Source: Pseudomonas sp. UBA4194
GTDB taxonomy: Bacteria; Pseudomonadota; Gammaproteobacteria; Pseudomonadales; Pseudomonadaceae
Length of the DNA stretch: 54,855 bases
Assembly: GCF_002379585.1 (NCBI RefSeq)
Contig: NZ_DFUE01000076.1
Location: 1-54,855 of the forward strand
Direction: 5' to 3'
Made by a program: the position numbers and the translations under genes. Every line of letters starts with the position of its first letter. The stretch's first letter is position 1. Positions 9,871 through 19,412 of the stretch are shown here, in pieces. The notes beneath the pieces are model-generated. The model had not been told where the DNA came from. It worked only from the letters and a program-made list of their open reading frames with translations, and ran no database searches.

Positions 9871-10866
9871 TCAGAGTTTCAGGCTGGCCAGGCGCTGGTC
9901 GAACCAGGCCCGGAAGGCTGTCGACGGTTGCGCATCCACAGCCAGGTACCACCAGTCGGCGCCGGCAAAGGCACGGCACTTCACCGCATCCTTTTCGGTC
10001 ATCACCAGCGGCAGGGCCGGATGGAACTCCAGGGCCTGGGCCGTGAACGGCGCGTGGTCGGCAAAGGGGTGCGCGATGGGCTGCCAGTGTAGCGCCTGCA
10101 GCGTGGCGAAGAAACGCTGGGGGTTGCCGATGCCGGCGACGGCGTGCAGCGCTTGACCCGCTGGGAAATACTCGAGGGGCTGGCGTTGCCCGGTCCGGAC
10201 GTTGATCAATGCCTGGGGCTGCAACGTGAAGGCAAAACCACCGTCGCGATCCGCGCTGGCGCCGTTGTACAGCACTGCATCGACCGACTGCAGGCGTTCG
10301 GCAGGCTCGCGCAAGGGGCCGGCCGGCAGGCAGCGACGATTACCCAAACCCCGCACAGCGTCGACCAGCACCAGTTCAATGTCCCGAGCCAGGCGGTAGT
10401 GCTGCAGGCCATCGTCGGACAGAATCAGGTCCAGGGGCTCGCTGGCGAGCAAGGCGCGCACCGCCTGGCTGCGATCGGGATCGATCATCAAAGGCACGCC
10501 ACTGCGCTGGACAATCAGCAGCGGCTCATCACCGGCCTGCGCCGGGTCCTGCTCGGCGCTTACCCGCCAGGGCAGGCTTGGAGGCTTGGCGCCATAGCCG
10601 CGACTGACCACGCCCACGCGCAGGCCGCGCTGGCGACAATGCTCGATCAGCCAGAGAATCATCGGTGTCTTGCCGGTACCGCCCACGGTGATATTGCCCA
10701 CCACCAGCACCGGTACCGGGGCACGATAGATATCACCCTCGCCGGCTTCGAAGCGCCGCCGTTTACTGGCCACCACGCGCCGGTACAGGCACTCCAGCGG
10801 GCGCAGCAACATCAGGGCCGGGTGGCCCGCATACCATGCGGCGGTCAAGCGCTCGGCGAAGGCCAT
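9871..10866 (-). CDS. lpxK: tetraacyldisaccharide 4'-kinase
   Basis: A 331-residue inner-membrane-associated kinase that phosphorylates the 4' position of the lipid A disaccharide to give lipid IVA. The Walker A loop is GNITVGGTGKTP (about residues 57-68), after the N-terminal membrane-binding helix region. SDDGLQHYRLARD provides the catalytic Asp-rich motif. It overlaps the exbD stop by one base. Confidence 0.96.
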   Translation of the reverse strand: MAFAERLTAAWYAGHPALMLLRPLECLYRRVVASKRRRFEAGEGDIYRAPVPVLVVGNITVGGTGKTPMILWLIEHCRQRGLRVGVVSRGYGAKPPSLPWRVSAEQDPAQAGDEPLLIVQRSGVPLMIDPDRSQAVRALLASEPLDLILSDDGLQHYRLARDIELVLVDAVRGLGNRRCLPAGPLREPAERLQSVDAVLYNGASADRDGGFAFTLQPQALINVRTGQRQPLEYFPAGQALHAVAGIGNPQRFFATLQALHWQPIAHPFADHAPFTAQALEFHPALPLVMTEKDAVKCRAFAGADWWYLAVDAQPSTAFRAWFDQRLASLKL

Positions 10867-11294
10867 CAGGGATTCGCCTGCGCCTCGACCGTGGTCATGC
10901 TGATCTGGCCGAAGCCCAGCTTGCCAGCGGCGTCCATGGCAGTGATAACCGCTTGATGCGGGGTCTTGCCATCGGCACTGATCGACAACGGCAGCGTGCT
11001 GTCGCCACCCGAGGCTCTCTGCAGCGCAGCCATCAAGGTGCTCAGATCACTTTTGGGCAGCAGTTCGTCATTGATGGCATAGACACCTTCGGCACTGATG
11101 GCAATATCCAGCCGCTTGAGATTGGCGGCCTGCTCGGGTGCACCGTTCACTGCCTCGGGCAGCTCGACACGCAATTGGGTTTCGCGCGTGAAGGTGGTGG
11201 TGACCACGAAGAACAGCAGCAGCACGAACACCACGTCGATCAGCGAGATCAGGTTGAGCTCGATGTTTTCTCGGCTTCGACGGCGGAATTTCAC
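10866..11294 (-). CDS. exbD: ExbD/TolR-type biopolymer transport protein
   Basis: A 142-residue protein with one N-terminal membrane helix, LISLIDVVFVLLLFFVVTT, that contains the essential Asp of the proton pathway, and a periplasmic domain. With ExbB it couples the proton motive force to outer-membrane processes. In Pseudomonas, this lpxK-linked pair is distinct from the TonB-linked pair and its exact partner is not clear. It overlaps exbB by four bases and lpxK by one. Confidence 0.93.
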   Translation of the reverse strand: MKFRRRSRENIELNLISLIDVVFVLLLFFVVTTTFTRETQLRVELPEAVNGAPEQAANLKRLDIAISAEGVYAINDELLPKSDLSTLMAALQRASGGDSTLPLSISADGKTPHQAVITAMDAAGKLGFGQISMTTVEAQANP

Positions 11295-11956
11295 GCTTTG
11301 TCCTCGCCCAGATCGACCTCGCGGTCCCCCTGCACCACTTCCACCAGCTTGATGGCTTCCTGCTCCATGCCCACGACCAGCTCATCGATACGGCGCTGCA
11401 GCAGGCGATGGAAGAACAGCGCCGGAATGGCCACGATCAGACCCGAGGCGGTGGTCACCAAAGCCTTGGAAATACCGCCAGCCATGACCCCGGGGTTACC
11501 GCTGAGGCCGGAACCGGTAAAGGAGCTGAAGATGTCGATCATGCCCAGCACGGTGCCCAACAGGCCCAACAGCGGCGCCATGGCAGCGATAGTGCCCAGG
11601 GTGCTGATGTAACGCTCCAGCTCGTGGATGACCCGGCTGGCGGCTTCCTCGATGCTTTCTTTCATGATCTCGCGGCCATGCCGGGAATTGGCCAGGCCGG
11701 CGGCCAGGATTTCACCCAAAGGCGAGTCGGCGCGCAGCTCCTTGAGCTTTTCCTTGTTCAGCTGTTTGTCTTTCATCCAGCGCCACACCTGGCCGACCAG
11801 ATGGGCCGGCGCAACCCGGCTGGCGCGCAAGGTCCAGAGGCGTTCGGCGGTGATGGCCAGGGCGACGATGGAGCTTACTATGATTGGCAACATCATCCAG
11901 CCGCCAGACTTTACCAATTCCCACACAGTCGCTATCCCCTTGCAAAAGTCCGCCAC
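11291..11956 (-). CDS. exbB: ExbB/TolQ/MotA-type proton channel protein
   Basis: A 221-residue inner-membrane protein with three membrane helices: near residues 16-36, and the pair around 140-190, where LGTIAAMAPLLGLLGTVLGM and the GISKALVTTASGLIVAIPAL segment are diagnostic of the family. It forms a pentameric channel around ExbD. It is the first gene of the exbB-exbD-lpxK-kdsB-murB operon. Confidence 0.93.
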   Translation of the reverse strand: MADFCKGIATVWELVKSGGWMMLPIIVSSIVALAITAERLWTLRASRVAPAHLVGQVWRWMKDKQLNKEKLKELRADSPLGEILAAGLANSRHGREIMKESIEEAASRVIHELERYISTLGTIAAMAPLLGLLGTVLGMIDIFSSFTGSGLSGNPGVMAGGISKALVTTASGLIVAIPALFFHRLLQRRIDELVVGMEQEAIKLVEVVQGDREVDLGEDKA

Positions 11957-12006
11957 TCTACCATAGGGGTCGAGCGCGTCGAATAGCGCGATGACGGCTG
12001 GAGCGC

Positions 12007-14238
12007 TCAGGGCGCCTGCACCGGATCACGCCAGAAACGTCGCTGCGCCCGCCAGCCTTGCACTGGCTGATAGGTGCCCAGCTGAACCCGCAGGGCGCCG
12101 AGCAGCGCAGTGTCGTAGGCCGCAATGCCCATCGCCCGATAGCGTGCCAGGACGGTTTCATGGGGGTGGCCGAAGGTATTGCCCTGACCGCGGGAGATCA
12201 GCACGCCCTGGGGCCGTACGGCGTGCAGAAAAACCTTGCTCGAGGAGGTGCGACTGCCGTGGTGCGGGGCTTGCAGCCAATGGGCCTGAACGGGCAGAGC
12301 GCTGGCGAGCAGCGCCTGCTCAGCCGCGGCGTCGATGTCACCACCGAGCAGCAACACCTCGCCGTTGGCCTCGACCCTGAGCACGCAGGAAGCCGCATTG
12401 CTGTGCGCAGCAGCACTCCAGCGCCAAAGCTCGAAGCGCACGCCGTCCCACTCCCATGCGGCACCCGTCTCACACGCCTGGGCCTGCCATGCCGGGGGCA
12501 GTGCCTGCGGCTCGCCGCTGATGACCCGCGCCACCGGCAGGCGGCGACGAACGCTGCCGGCGCCGCCGAAATGATCCAGGTGCGCGTGGCTGATGACCAG
12601 CGTATCCAGGCGTCTCACACCGACGGACAGCAGGCTTGGCACCACCGTACTGGTGCCGGCATCGGTCTCGCCCATGGCCGGGCCGGCGTCGTACAGCAAT
12701 TGATGATGAGCGGTGCGCACCAGCACCGCCAGCCCTTGTCCGACATCCAGCTGCCAGACCTCGGCCTGCCCGTGGGGCGGCCCGTTGCGGGGCGCGAACA
12801 GCGCCAGCCCCATCATCGGCACCCCGAGCAGTCTCAATGGAATGCCTGCCGGCAATAGCAACAGCAGCGTCCCGATCACCATCAGTCCCCACAAACCCGG
12901 GGACAGGCCAGGAGGCAACCAGGCCGGTGCCAGTGCGGCGGCTTGTTCGAGCACCTCGAACAGCACTGCCAGCGCACCTCCGGCCAGCCACAGCAGCGAC
13001 TCGCCAAGCAGCGGTACGGGTAGCAGCAGCGTACCCAGCAGTGCCAGGGGCAACACCACGATACTGATCCAGGGCACCGCGACCAGGTTTACCCACGGCC
13101 CCGTGACGCTGATCGGCAACGCCAGGGCGACCATGGCCGGCAACAGTCCGAGGGCCACACAGCATTGGGCGCGGGTCCAGGCTCGCCACCAGGACCAACC
13201 GCCCAGGCGCCCGGAGAACGTCAGCAGCAACACCGCAACGGCGCAGAACGACAACCAGAAGCCTGGCTGCAGGCTGACCAGCGGGTTGAACAGCACCACG
13301 AGGGTCAACGCCACCAGCAACGGCCACCACACACCCAGATGGCGAAAACGCAGTCGCCACAGCAGCACCAGCGCAATCATGATGCATGCGCGGCGCACCG
13401 GCACCTGAAAGCCTGCCAGCAGTCCATAGGCCAGTGCCGCGACGAACGCCAGGGCGCAGGCCCACGGCAGCCATGGCCAGCGTCGGGGCCACAGTCCCAC
13501 CCGAGCCGCACCACTGACCAGGCCATAGACCAACCCCGCCAGCAAACCGACGTGCTGACCGGAGATCACCCATAAATGCACCGTGCCCGTCGCTTGCAGC
13601 GTGTCCCATTGGGTCCGCGACATCCCTGAGCCGTCGCCCAGCACCAAGGCGGCCAACCCGGCGCCCTGCCCCTGACTGTCGACGGCCAGCAGCCGCTTGC
13701 GCAGCCGATCCCGCCAGGCCATGCCGGCCTCGCGCAGGCGTTCGCCGGCCTTGATGCTGCCCGCTGCCCCGATGCCCCTGCCCAATGCCCAGGCCTGAGC
13801 ATCGAAGCCGCCGGGGTTGGCTGAGCCCCGCGGGCGTTTGAGCTTCACCGCCAGGCGCCAACGCTCACCACTGGCCACCACCGGCCCACCGTACCAGGAC
13901 AATCGCAGCAATCTGGGCAACGCAGCGCGGCGTGACCAGGGTTCGGCCAGCTCGAAACGCACCGATGTGCCGCTGTAGGCGGGCAGCCCGACCACTTCAC
14001 CCTCCAGCCATACGGTCTGGCCATCGAGCGCCGCATCCAGCCGATCATCGAGCGCCACCTGGGCGCAGGCACAGGCCCAGCACAAGCCCAACACGAACAG
14101 CCCCACAGCGAAGCCGCGCGTCAGCGCCAACAACAAGCCTGCCGCTGCGGCCAAGCCCAGCCAGCCGGGTGACGGCAACAAGGGCAACAGCCGCAGGCTC
14201 AACATGCCCAGAGCAAACGCCAGCATCCCTGCGCGCAT
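12007..14238 (-). CDS. comEC: ComEC/Rec2 DNA internalisation protein
   Basis: A 743-residue membrane protein. The N-terminus has hydrophobic helices and a DUF4131/OB-like segment. The central Competence domain has many helices, including LWVISGQHVGLLAGL. The C-terminal metallo-beta-lactamase domain has VISHAHLDHFGG and HHGSRTSS. It forms the inner-membrane channel for single-stranded DNA in natural transformation. AAGGAGG five bases before the ATG at 14238 sets the start, not the frame from 14328. It is leftward and ends 50 bases before exbB. Confidence 0.95.
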   Translation of the reverse strand: MRAGMLAFALGMLSLRLLPLLPSPGWLGLAAAAGLLLALTRGFAVGLFVLGLCWACACAQVALDDRLDAALDGQTVWLEGEVVGLPAYSGTSVRFELAEPWSRRAALPRLLRLSWYGGPVVASGERWRLAVKLKRPRGSANPGGFDAQAWALGRGIGAAGSIKAGERLREAGMAWRDRLRKRLLAVDSQGQGAGLAALVLGDGSGMSRTQWDTLQATGTVHLWVISGQHVGLLAGLVYGLVSGAARVGLWPRRWPWLPWACALAFVAALAYGLLAGFQVPVRRACIMIALVLLWRLRFRHLGVWWPLLVALTLVVLFNPLVSLQPGFWLSFCAVAVLLLTFSGRLGGWSWWRAWTRAQCCVALGLLPAMVALALPISVTGPWVNLVAVPWISIVVLPLALLGTLLLPVPLLGESLLWLAGGALAVLFEVLEQAAALAPAWLPPGLSPGLWGLMVIGTLLLLLPAGIPLRLLGVPMMGLALFAPRNGPPHGQAEVWQLDVGQGLAVLVRTAHHQLLYDAGPAMGETDAGTSTVVPSLLSVGVRRLDTLVISHAHLDHFGGAGSVRRRLPVARVISGEPQALPPAWQAQACETGAAWEWDGVRFELWRWSAAAHSNAASCVLRVEANGEVLLLGGDIDAAAEQALLASALPVQAHWLQAPHHGSRTSSSKVFLHAVRPQGVLISRGQGNTFGHPHETVLARYRAMGIAAYDTALLGALRVQLGTYQPVQGWRAQRRFWRDPVQAP

Positions 14239-14410
14239 CCAATCCTCCTTGGCAGCATGCGTGACATCCTCCATGAACGTCTCTGTACGCAAGGCTACGG
14301 CCAAAGGCCGGGGGATGGCCCTTATCAAATGTCACAAAGTCTGAATTATGTGTAACGGGAAACTGTGCATACTGGCGGCACACATCCAGTCGAATATGCA
14401 CGAGTCCGTT

Positions 14411-14926
14411 ATGCCGCGTCGCTTGTTCAAGCGCTACATGCCCGACCCCAGCACCATCCGGGAACACAAGTCATTGCGGTTCCTGGGGCGCCTGCTGCAC
14501 GACCCCAACCTGTGGCACCTCAATCGACACTCGGTAGCGCGGGCCATGGCGGTAGGCTTGTTCGCCGCGTTCATGCCCATCCCGTTGCAAATGCTCCTGG
14601 CGGCAGCACTGGCCGTGCTGGTGCGCGCAAACATGCCCATCGCGGTCAGCCTGGTGTGGTTGACCAACCCCATCACCATGCCCCCGGTGTTCTATTGCAC
14701 CTACAAGGTGGGCTCCTGGTTGATGGGGCAGCCGCCACGGCATCTGCCTGATGAATACACCTGGGACTGGGTGATGAGCCAGATGTCGACGCTGTGGCAG
14801 CCGTTCCTGCTCGGCTCGCTGGTCACCGGGCTGGTACTGGGCGCGCTGGCGTATTGCCTGACCATGGTGTACTGGCGCTGGTGGGTAGCCCGCCAATGGC
14901 GCCGCCGCAAACACCGCAATCTGTAG
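14411..14926 (+). CDS. DUF2062 domain membrane protein
   Basis: A 171-residue inner-membrane protein starting MPRRLFKRYMPDPSTIREHK. It has three predicted membrane segments: AVGLFAAFMPIPLQMLLAAALAV cut near residue 60-80, the VSLVWLTNPITMPPVFYCTY part, and a C-terminal helix. This is the DUF2062 pattern; function unknown, with family members often near glycosyltransferase or envelope genes. It diverges from comEC. Its TAG stop is the TAG inside the GTAG edge of a REP element. Confidence 0.88.
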   Translation: MPRRLFKRYMPDPSTIREHKSLRFLGRLLHDPNLWHLNRHSVARAMAVGLFAAFMPIPLQMLLAAALAVLVRANMPIAVSLVWLTNPITMPPVFYCTYKVGSWLMGQPPRHLPDEYTWDWVMSQMSTLWQPFLLGSLVTGLVLGALAYCLTMVYWRWWVARQWRRRKHRNL

Positions 14927-15031
14927 CAGCGGCGTAAGCCGCGTCCGCATGTATCCGCGCCGGCGGGTCAAACCCTGTAGCAGCGGCGTAAGCCGCGTCC
15001 GGCCTTTTGACGCGGCTTACGCCGCTGCTAC
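14923..15031. repeat. REP cluster, family A, three copies
   Basis: Two direct copies of GTAGCAGCGGCGTAAGCCGC plus GTCC (14923-14946 and 14977-15000) and one inverted copy (15009-15031). The last two face each other and can form a long hairpin (REPIN). The first copy supplies the stop codon of the DUF2062 gene. Confidence 0.9.
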
Positions 15032-15135
15032 GGTTTTGTTTGTGCGGTAAAAACTCAGGGGCTTGGCAACTTGCCACCAGCTCGGTTGTCTTAGCCTCGA
15101 ACGTCAAGAAAGCATTCTCCTCTAGGGACTCCGTC

Positions 15136-16434
15136 ATGCTCCGATCATTGCGCTTCGCTGCCCTGCTTGGCGGCCTCATCATGAGTGCGTCCGCGTTGGC
15201 GAAGGATATCGACCCCGCCACCTATGGCTATCCTTTGACCAACCCGTTCGAGGCCACTATCGCTTCGACACCGCCAGACCTGCGGCCCAAGCTGCCTTTG
15301 GACGAAGACATCAATCAGGCCGACTACAGCCTGAACCTGCGCCCTGAACGTGAGTTCATCCTGCCCGACAATTTCTGGGCGGTGAAGAAACTGCGCTATC
15401 GCCTGGCCGAGCAGGATCATGCCGCGCCACTGATCTTTCTGATTGCCGGTACCGGCGCACCCTACACAAGCTCACTCAACGAATACCTGAAGAAGCTTTA
15501 TTACCAGGCTGGCTATCACGTGGTGCAACTGTCGTCACCTACCAGCTTCGACTTCATCAGCGCCGCCTCTCGTTTCGCCACGCCCGGCATCACCCGCGAA
15601 GACGCCGAAGATCTGTACCGCGTGATGCAAGGCGTACGCGCTCAACATCCGAAGCTGCCGATCACCGACTTCTACCTCACCGGTTACAGCCTGGGCGCGC
15701 TGGATGCGGCCTTCGTCAGCCAACTGGACGAAACCCGGCGCAGTTTCAACTTCAAGAAAGTGCTGCTGCTCAACCCGCCGGTGAATCTCTACACCTCCAT
15801 CACCAACCTGGACAAGCTGGTACAGACCCAGGTCAAGGGCATCAACAACAGCACCACGTTCTATGAACTGGTGCTGAACAAGCTGACCCGCTACTTCCAG
15901 CAAAAAGGCTATGTCGACCTCAACGACGCCTTGCTGTACGACTTCCAGCAATCCAAGCAGCACTTGTCCAACGAACAGATGGCCATGCTGATCGGCACCT
16001 CGTTCCGCTTCTCGGCAGCCGATATTGCCTTCACCTCCGACTTGATCAACCGTCGCGGCCTGATCACTCCACCCAAGTATCCGATCAGCGAAGGCACCAG
16101 CCTGACGCCGTTCCTACGCCGGGCTCTGCAATGCGATTTCGACTGCTACCTGACCGAGCAGGTGATCCCCATGTGGCGTGCCCGTACCGACGGTGGCAGC
16201 CTGCTGCAACTGGTGGACCAGGTGAGCCTCTACGGCATCAAGGACTACTTGCAGAACAGCACCAAGATCAGCGTGATGCATAACGCCGACGACGTGATTC
16301 TGGGCCCGGGCGATCTGGGCTTTCTGCGCAAGACATTTGGCGATCGCCTGACCGTTTATCCTTACGGCGGCCATTGCGGCAACCTCAATTACCGCGTCAA
16401 CAGCGACGCTATGCTGGAGTTCTTCCGTGGCTAG
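15136..16434 (+). CDS. exported alpha/beta hydrolase-like protein
   Basis: A 432-residue protein with a signal peptide (LRFAALLGGLIMSASALA) and mature start KDIDPATYGYPL. The core looks like an alpha/beta hydrolase: LIFLIAGTGAPYTS, a nucleophile elbow GYSLGALDAAF with the expected Ser, and a terminal YGGHCGNL that could supply the His. The substrate is unknown. It overlaps mlaA by eight bases, so the two are co-translated; a role in envelope lipid handling is inferred. Confidence 0.82.
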   Translation: MLRSLRFAALLGGLIMSASALAKDIDPATYGYPLTNPFEATIASTPPDLRPKLPLDEDINQADYSLNLRPEREFILPDNFWAVKKLRYRLAEQDHAAPLIFLIAGTGAPYTSSLNEYLKKLYYQAGYHVVQLSSPTSFDFISAASRFATPGITREDAEDLYRVMQGVRAQHPKLPITDFYLTGYSLGALDAAFVSQLDETRRSFNFKKVLLLNPPVNLYTSITNLDKLVQTQVKGINNSTTFYELVLNKLTRYFQQKGYVDLNDALLYDFQQSKQHLSNEQMAMLIGTSFRFSAADIAFTSDLINRRGLITPPKYPISEGTSLTPFLRRALQCDFDCYLTEQVIPMWRARTDGGSLLQLVDQVSLYGIKDYLQNSTKISVMHNADDVILGPGDLGFLRKTFGDRLTVYPYGGHCGNLNYRVNSDAMLEFFRG

Positions 16435-17206
16435 AAAATTCCTGTTGATGGCGACCTTGCTGTGCGCCAGCCTTGCTCAGGCCGACGAAGCTCCAGCCCA
16501 GAAGGTCGATGGCGATGGCTTCAAACAGCCCTTGCAGGTGCTCAAGTTCAACCCGGGCCTGGACCAGCGTGAGTTCGAACGCTCGACCCTGACGGCATTG
16601 AACGTGTACGACCCGTTGGAGAATCTCAACCGTCGGGTCTACCACTTCAACTATCGTTTCGACGAGTGGGTATTCCTGCCGGTGGTCAATGGCTACACCT
16701 ACATCACCCCAACGTTCCTGCGCACTGGCGTGAGCAACTTCTTCAGCAACCTGGGCGAAGTACCGAGCCTGGTCAACAGCCTGCTGCAGTTCAAGGGCAA
16801 GCGCGCCCTGGACACGTCTGGCCGGCTGCTGATCAACACCACGGTAGGTGTGGCTGGGCTGTGGGATCCGGCGACCTACTTCGGCATTCCCAAGCAGAGC
16901 GAGGACTTCGGTCAGACCCTGGGTTTCTACGGGGTGCCAGGTGGCGCGTACCTGATCCTGCCGATCCTGGGACCTTCGAACCTGCGCGACACCACCGGGC
17001 TGCTGTTCGATTTTGCCGTGGAGAATCAGATCAACTTCCTCAACGTGGCCGAGGTCAGCAGCAACCATCCGGAGCTGTGGGCGTTGCGTGCGGTGGACCG
17101 TCGGTACACCAACAGCTTCCGTTACGGCCAGCTGAACTCGCCGTTCGAGTACGAGAAAGTGCGGTATGTGTACACCGAAGCACGGAAGTTGCAGATAGCT
17201 GAGTGA
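16427..17206 (+). CDS. mlaA: MlaA/VacJ family outer-membrane lipid transport protein
   Basis: A 259-residue MlaA-type protein. The family core is clear: YDPLENLNRRVYHFN, the segment with FSNLGEVPSLVNSLLQ, GFYGVPGGAYLILPILGPSN and the NSFRYGQ region. MlaA removes misplaced phospholipids from the outer leaflet with the Mla ABC system. It starts at a GTG inside the end of the hydrolase gene. The signal peptide looks like a signal peptidase I type (LAQA cut before DE); the only Cys (residue 13) lacks a lipobox, although MlaA is normally a lipoprotein. Confidence 0.92.
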   Translation: MARKFLLMATLLCASLAQADEAPAQKVDGDGFKQPLQVLKFNPGLDQREFERSTLTALNVYDPLENLNRRVYHFNYRFDEWVFLPVVNGYTYITPTFLRTGVSNFFSNLGEVPSLVNSLLQFKGKRALDTSGRLLINTTVGVAGLWDPATYFGIPKQSEDFGQTLGFYGVPGGAYLILPILGPSNLRDTTGLLFDFAVENQINFLNVAEVSSNHPELWALRAVDRRYTNSFRYGQLNSPFEYEKVRYVYTEARKLQIAE

Positions 17207-17223
17207 TTGCAGGGTGTCAGTGA

Positions 17224-17448
17224 GGGCCCCATCGCGGGTAGAACCCGCTCCCACAGGGGTCCTCCACAAATTTCTGCCCTACAGGCCCCTTTGAAAGTTG
17301 CCCCAAAGGGCCTCCAAAGGTGTCTGCACTGGTTTGATCAGGTAGCAGGCTCCTTTGAAAGGTGCCACAAAGGGCCTCCAAGCTGTCTGCACTGGTTCGA
17401 TCAGGTGGCAGAACCCTGTGGGAGCGGGTTCTACCCGCGATGGGGCCC
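17224..17448. repeat. REP-bracketed tandem repeat, 2 x 64 bp
   Basis: A perfect 35-bp inverted repeat (17224-17258 and 17414-17448, family B REP, core GGGAGCGGGTTCTACCCGC) brackets two head-to-tail units at 17282-17345 (64 bp) and 17346-17408 (63 bp). Each unit carries an imperfect palindrome around AGGCCCCTTTG and CAAAGGGCCT. It fills the gap between convergent mlaA and the acyltransferase gene. Confidence 0.85.
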
Positions 17449-17466
17449 GCATTTACAACACAATGA

Positions 17467-18396
17467 TCAGCGCTTCTCGTAAAGCTTCGGCGCCCCGGCC
17501 GGTCTCGACTTGAAGCGCCGGTGTGCCCACAGGTATTGCTCCGGGCACGCCGTCACCGCTTGCTCTACCCACTGATTGATGCGCAATGCATCGGCCTCTT
17601 CGGTTTCCCCCGGAAAATCCGCCAACGGGGGATGCAGCACCAGTCGATAACCGCTGCCATCGGCCAGGCGTTCCTGGGTGAAGGGGATGACCCGCGCCTT
17701 GCCCAGGCGAGCGAAGTGCGTGGTAGCGGTGACCGTGGCGGCGGGGATGCCGAACAGCGGCACGAAAATGCTCTGCTTGGCACCGTAGTCCTGATCGGGG
17801 GCGTACCAGATCGCCCTGCCCTTGCGCAGCAGCTTGATCATGCCGCGCACGTCCTCTCGCTCCACCGCCAGGGAATCGGCATTGTGCCGCTCGCGACCGC
17901 GACGTTGGACGTAGTCGAACAGAGGGTTCTTGTGCTCGCGGTACATGCCATCGATGGTATGACGCTGCCCTAGCAACGCCGCGCCGATTTCCAGGGTAGT
18001 GAAGTGCAACGCCATGAGAATGGCACCCTCCCCGGCCTGCTGGGCCTCCTGCAAATGCTCCAGCCCCTGGATGTGCGCGAGCTTGGCCAGCCGGGCCTTT
18101 GGCCACCACCAGCTCATGGCCATTTCGAAGAAGGCGATACCGGTCGAAGCGAAGTTTTCCTTGAGCAGGCGCTTTCTTTCGACGGACGGTAAATGAGGGA
18201 AGCACAGCTCCAGATTTCGCCCCGCGACCCGGCGCCGTTCGCTGGCCACCCGGTACATGCCCCAGCCCAGCAAGCGCCCCAGCTGGACCAACACAGCGTA
18301 GGGCAATTGCACCGTCAGCCACAGTAAACCCAACCCTGACCACAGGGCCCAGAAGCGCGGGTGAAGAAAATAACGACGAAAGCGCGGGCGTTCCAT
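17467..18396 (-). CDS. lpxL: lipid A late acyltransferase (LpxL/HtrB type)
   Basis: A 309-residue inner-membrane acyltransferase with one N-terminal helix (WALWSGLGLLWLTVQLPYAV). The HX4E catalytic motif is HFTTLE, and MYREHKNPLFD and YAPDQDYG follow, as in LpxL/HtrB/LpxM. It adds a secondary acyl chain to lipid A. Pseudomonads carry more than one paralogue, so laurate or hydroxylaurate specificity is not decided. It diverges from minC. Confidence 0.92.
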   Translation of the reverse strand: MERPRFRRYFLHPRFWALWSGLGLLWLTVQLPYAVLVQLGRLLGWGMYRVASERRRVAGRNLELCFPHLPSVERKRLLKENFASTGIAFFEMAMSWWWPKARLAKLAHIQGLEHLQEAQQAGEGAILMALHFTTLEIGAALLGQRHTIDGMYREHKNPLFDYVQRRGRERHNADSLAVEREDVRGMIKLLRKGRAIWYAPDQDYGAKQSIFVPLFGIPAATVTATTHFARLGKARVIPFTQERLADGSGYRLVLHPPLADFPGETEEADALRINQWVEQAVTACPEQYLWAHRRFKSRPAGAPKLYEKR

Positions 18397-18533
18397 TGAC
18401 GAGTCCGAACAGCAACATGGCCGCGCATTCTACATGGGTTGGCCGGGGATCGGCGCGTCGCGGCTTGCAGGTCCATGTGGTTCTCGTTATAAGTCTCGGC
18501 ACTTTTTTCGTAACAAGGCGCTTTTTGCCGACC

Positions 18534-19259
18534 ATGAGCCAGACCGATCAGCTAGACCAGGAACCCGTGTTCCAACTCAAGGGCAGCATGCTCGCCATCA
18601 CCGTGCTTGAGTTGGCGCACAACGACCTTGAAGCCCTCGACCGCCAGTTGGCGGCCAAGGTCGCGCAGGCCCCCAATTTCTTCAGCAACACGCCGCTGGT
18701 GTTGGCGCTGGACAAGTTGCCTGCCCATCAAGGCAGCATCGATCTGCCCGGCCTGATGCGCGTTTGCCGCCATCACGGTCTGCGGACCCTGGCCGTGCGC
18801 GCCAGTCGTATCGAGGACATTGCCGCAGCCATCGCCATCGACCTGCCGGTCTTGCCACCTTCCGGCGCGCGCGAACGGCCACTGGAGCTGGAAGAAAAAA
18901 AGCCGGAGAAGCCACCACAACCGCTGATTCAACCGACCAAGGTGATCACCACGCCCATTCGTGGTGGCCAGCAGATCTATGCCCAGGGCTGCGACCTGGT
19001 GGTGATCAGTTCGGTCAGTTCGGGTGCGGAACTTCTCGCCGATGGCAACATCCATGTGTACGGCCCCATGCGCGGACGTGCACTGGCCGGTATCAAGGGC
19101 GACAAGAAGGCACGCATTTTCTGCCAACAACTTGGCGCCGAACTGCTGTCGATCGCCGGGCAGTACAAGGTCTCCGAAGACCTGCGCCGCGATCCCTTGT
19201 GGGGGACACCCGTTCAGGTCAGCTTGTCCGGAGATGTGTTGAACATCACCCGTCTTTAA
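18534..19259 (+). CDS. minC: septum site-determining protein MinC
   Basis: A 241-residue inhibitor of FtsZ assembly. The N-terminal domain runs to about residue 105, then a Pro/Lys/Glu-rich linker, then the C-terminal beta-helix that binds MinD (RGGQQIYAQGCDLVV, GAELLADGNIHVYGPMRGRALAG). The longer frame from 18396 is rejected; MSQTDQLDQEPVFQLKGS is the family start. First gene of the min operon. Confidence 0.97.
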   Translation: MSQTDQLDQEPVFQLKGSMLAITVLELAHNDLEALDRQLAAKVAQAPNFFSNTPLVLALDKLPAHQGSIDLPGLMRVCRHHGLRTLAVRASRIEDIAAAIAIDLPVLPPSGARERPLELEEKKPEKPPQPLIQPTKVITTPIRGGQQIYAQGCDLVVISSVSSGAELLADGNIHVYGPMRGRALAGIKGDKKARIFCQQLGAELLSIAGQYKVSEDLRRDPLWGTPVQVSLSGDVLNITRL

Positions 19260-19412
19260 CGGATACTGCCGCCATTTTAAGCGCAACTTTCAAATAGCGC
19301 GGTCGAGGGTCACCGACGGTTGCAAGGCCTCCGGCCAGCCTGTCCGCCTTTGTTCAGAAGTCATGTTTTTTCGGGGACTACACAGTCTCTTTTTCACTAG
19401 GGGTGATACACC

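Noticed and set aside
14923..15031. intrinsic terminator
   Set aside because: The stems match REP copies elsewhere and have no T-tract; best called REP.
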